From positions 16,824-80,823 of the forward strand of contig JANBPT010000083.1 of the NCBI GenBank assembly GCA_027575765.1: DNA of 64,000 nt, given 5' to 3'. Both the position numbers and the translations under genes were made by a program. The first letter of the stretch is position 1. Each line of letters begins with the position of its first letter. Positions 63,664-64,000 of the stretch are shown in pieces. The notes under the pieces are model-generated. The model did no database searches and was not told the DNA's origin. It saw only the letters and a program-made list of their open reading frames with translations. The DNA comes from Tieghemiomyces parasiticus (lineage: Eukaryota; Kickxellomycota; Dimargaritomycetes; Dimargaritales; Dimargaritaceae).

Positions 63664-64000
63664 TTTTGTGGAGCCGTCTGTAGGTTCTAGACTTAGTGAT
63701 ATTTAAAAACCAAGATATATATCCTGGCAAGATTGGTTTCATAATTAAGGCCTAGGTGACACTGGGTGGGTCATAGTAAGACCAGTAGAATTATTTTAGA
63801 AATACCACATGTAGATCATAACCCGCTACTCAGTGATTGCCCAAGTATATATTGTCAAGCCACAGTGGCTCACTGTGGTAAAAGAGGAGTTCTTTTTGAT
63901 TAAGCTATTTCCATAATATCTGAAATGATCAAGCAACAAGTTCTTTGATAGGGAACTTTATTCTTGAGAAGGTAAAGAAGAAAGTGAAGGAAAGTGATGT
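63664..64000. other. AT-rich sequence to window end
   Basis: 0.34 kb with no supported coding frame; possibly the leader of the putative LTR element described above. Confidence 0.3.

Overview
This is a eukaryotic nuclear window from a fungus, probably an early-diverging (non-Dikarya) lineage. The supporting features are short spliceosomal introns with GTAAGT-type donors and (C/T)AG acceptors, mostly single-exon or few-exon genes, compact spacing, split-free tRNA genes, and a fungal-type gene set. That set includes a canonical TERT, JMJD6-like and MFSD1-like genes, and a complex I assembly factor, which are absent from or much altered in budding yeasts. The exact lineage is inference; Zoopagomycota/Kickxellomycotina-type genomes are the closest fit I can suggest.

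Layout. 0-28 kb is a dense, GC-rich housekeeping block: telomerase reverse transcriptase (-), cysteine synthase (+), proteasome ATPase Rpt6 (-), a tRNA-Gly, actin-capping protein beta (-), NTF2 (+), rRNA methyltransferase Nop2 (+), ATG10 (-), eIF3m (+), a large F-box/LRR protein (+) and an LSH/HELLS/Irc5 SNF2 remodeler (-). Many pairs are divergent and share 0.7-0.9 kb promoters: TERT/cysteine synthase, CAPZB/NTF2 and ATG10/eIF3m. 28-36 kb holds two unrecognised proteins, a second identical tRNA-Gly, a Rec114-like meiotic gene, and the first of two CsbD/Hmp1-like proteins. 36-50 kb is gene-poor and lower in GC. It holds three secreted or wall-type Ser/Thr-rich proteins (one built of 48-bp tandem repeats and interrupted by an assembly gap of Ns), the second CsbD-like protein and one unknown. 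51-61 kb carries an MFSD1-like transporter, an NDUFAF2-type complex I assembly factor with a long intron, and a JMJD6-like 2-oxoglutarate oxygenase. 62-64 kb is AT-rich and holds a tRNA-Cys and LTR-like sequence.

The most unusual signal is a pair of related LTR-like elements (32201-32524 and 62897-63252). Both have TGTTGTG...CACAACA ends and 4-bp flanking direct repeats. Both lie in the same orientation as the adjacent tRNA gene and end exactly 10 bp upstream of its first base (tRNA-Gly and tRNA-Cys). This points to a retrotransposon family that targets Pol III transcription starts, as Ty3 does. Other points of note are a TERT stop codon embedded in a splice donor, a first coding exon consisting of only ATG in the capping-protein gene, and two in-frame optional introns. 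Several gene models below were built by hand from splice signals plus conserved protein families and should be checked with RNA evidence.
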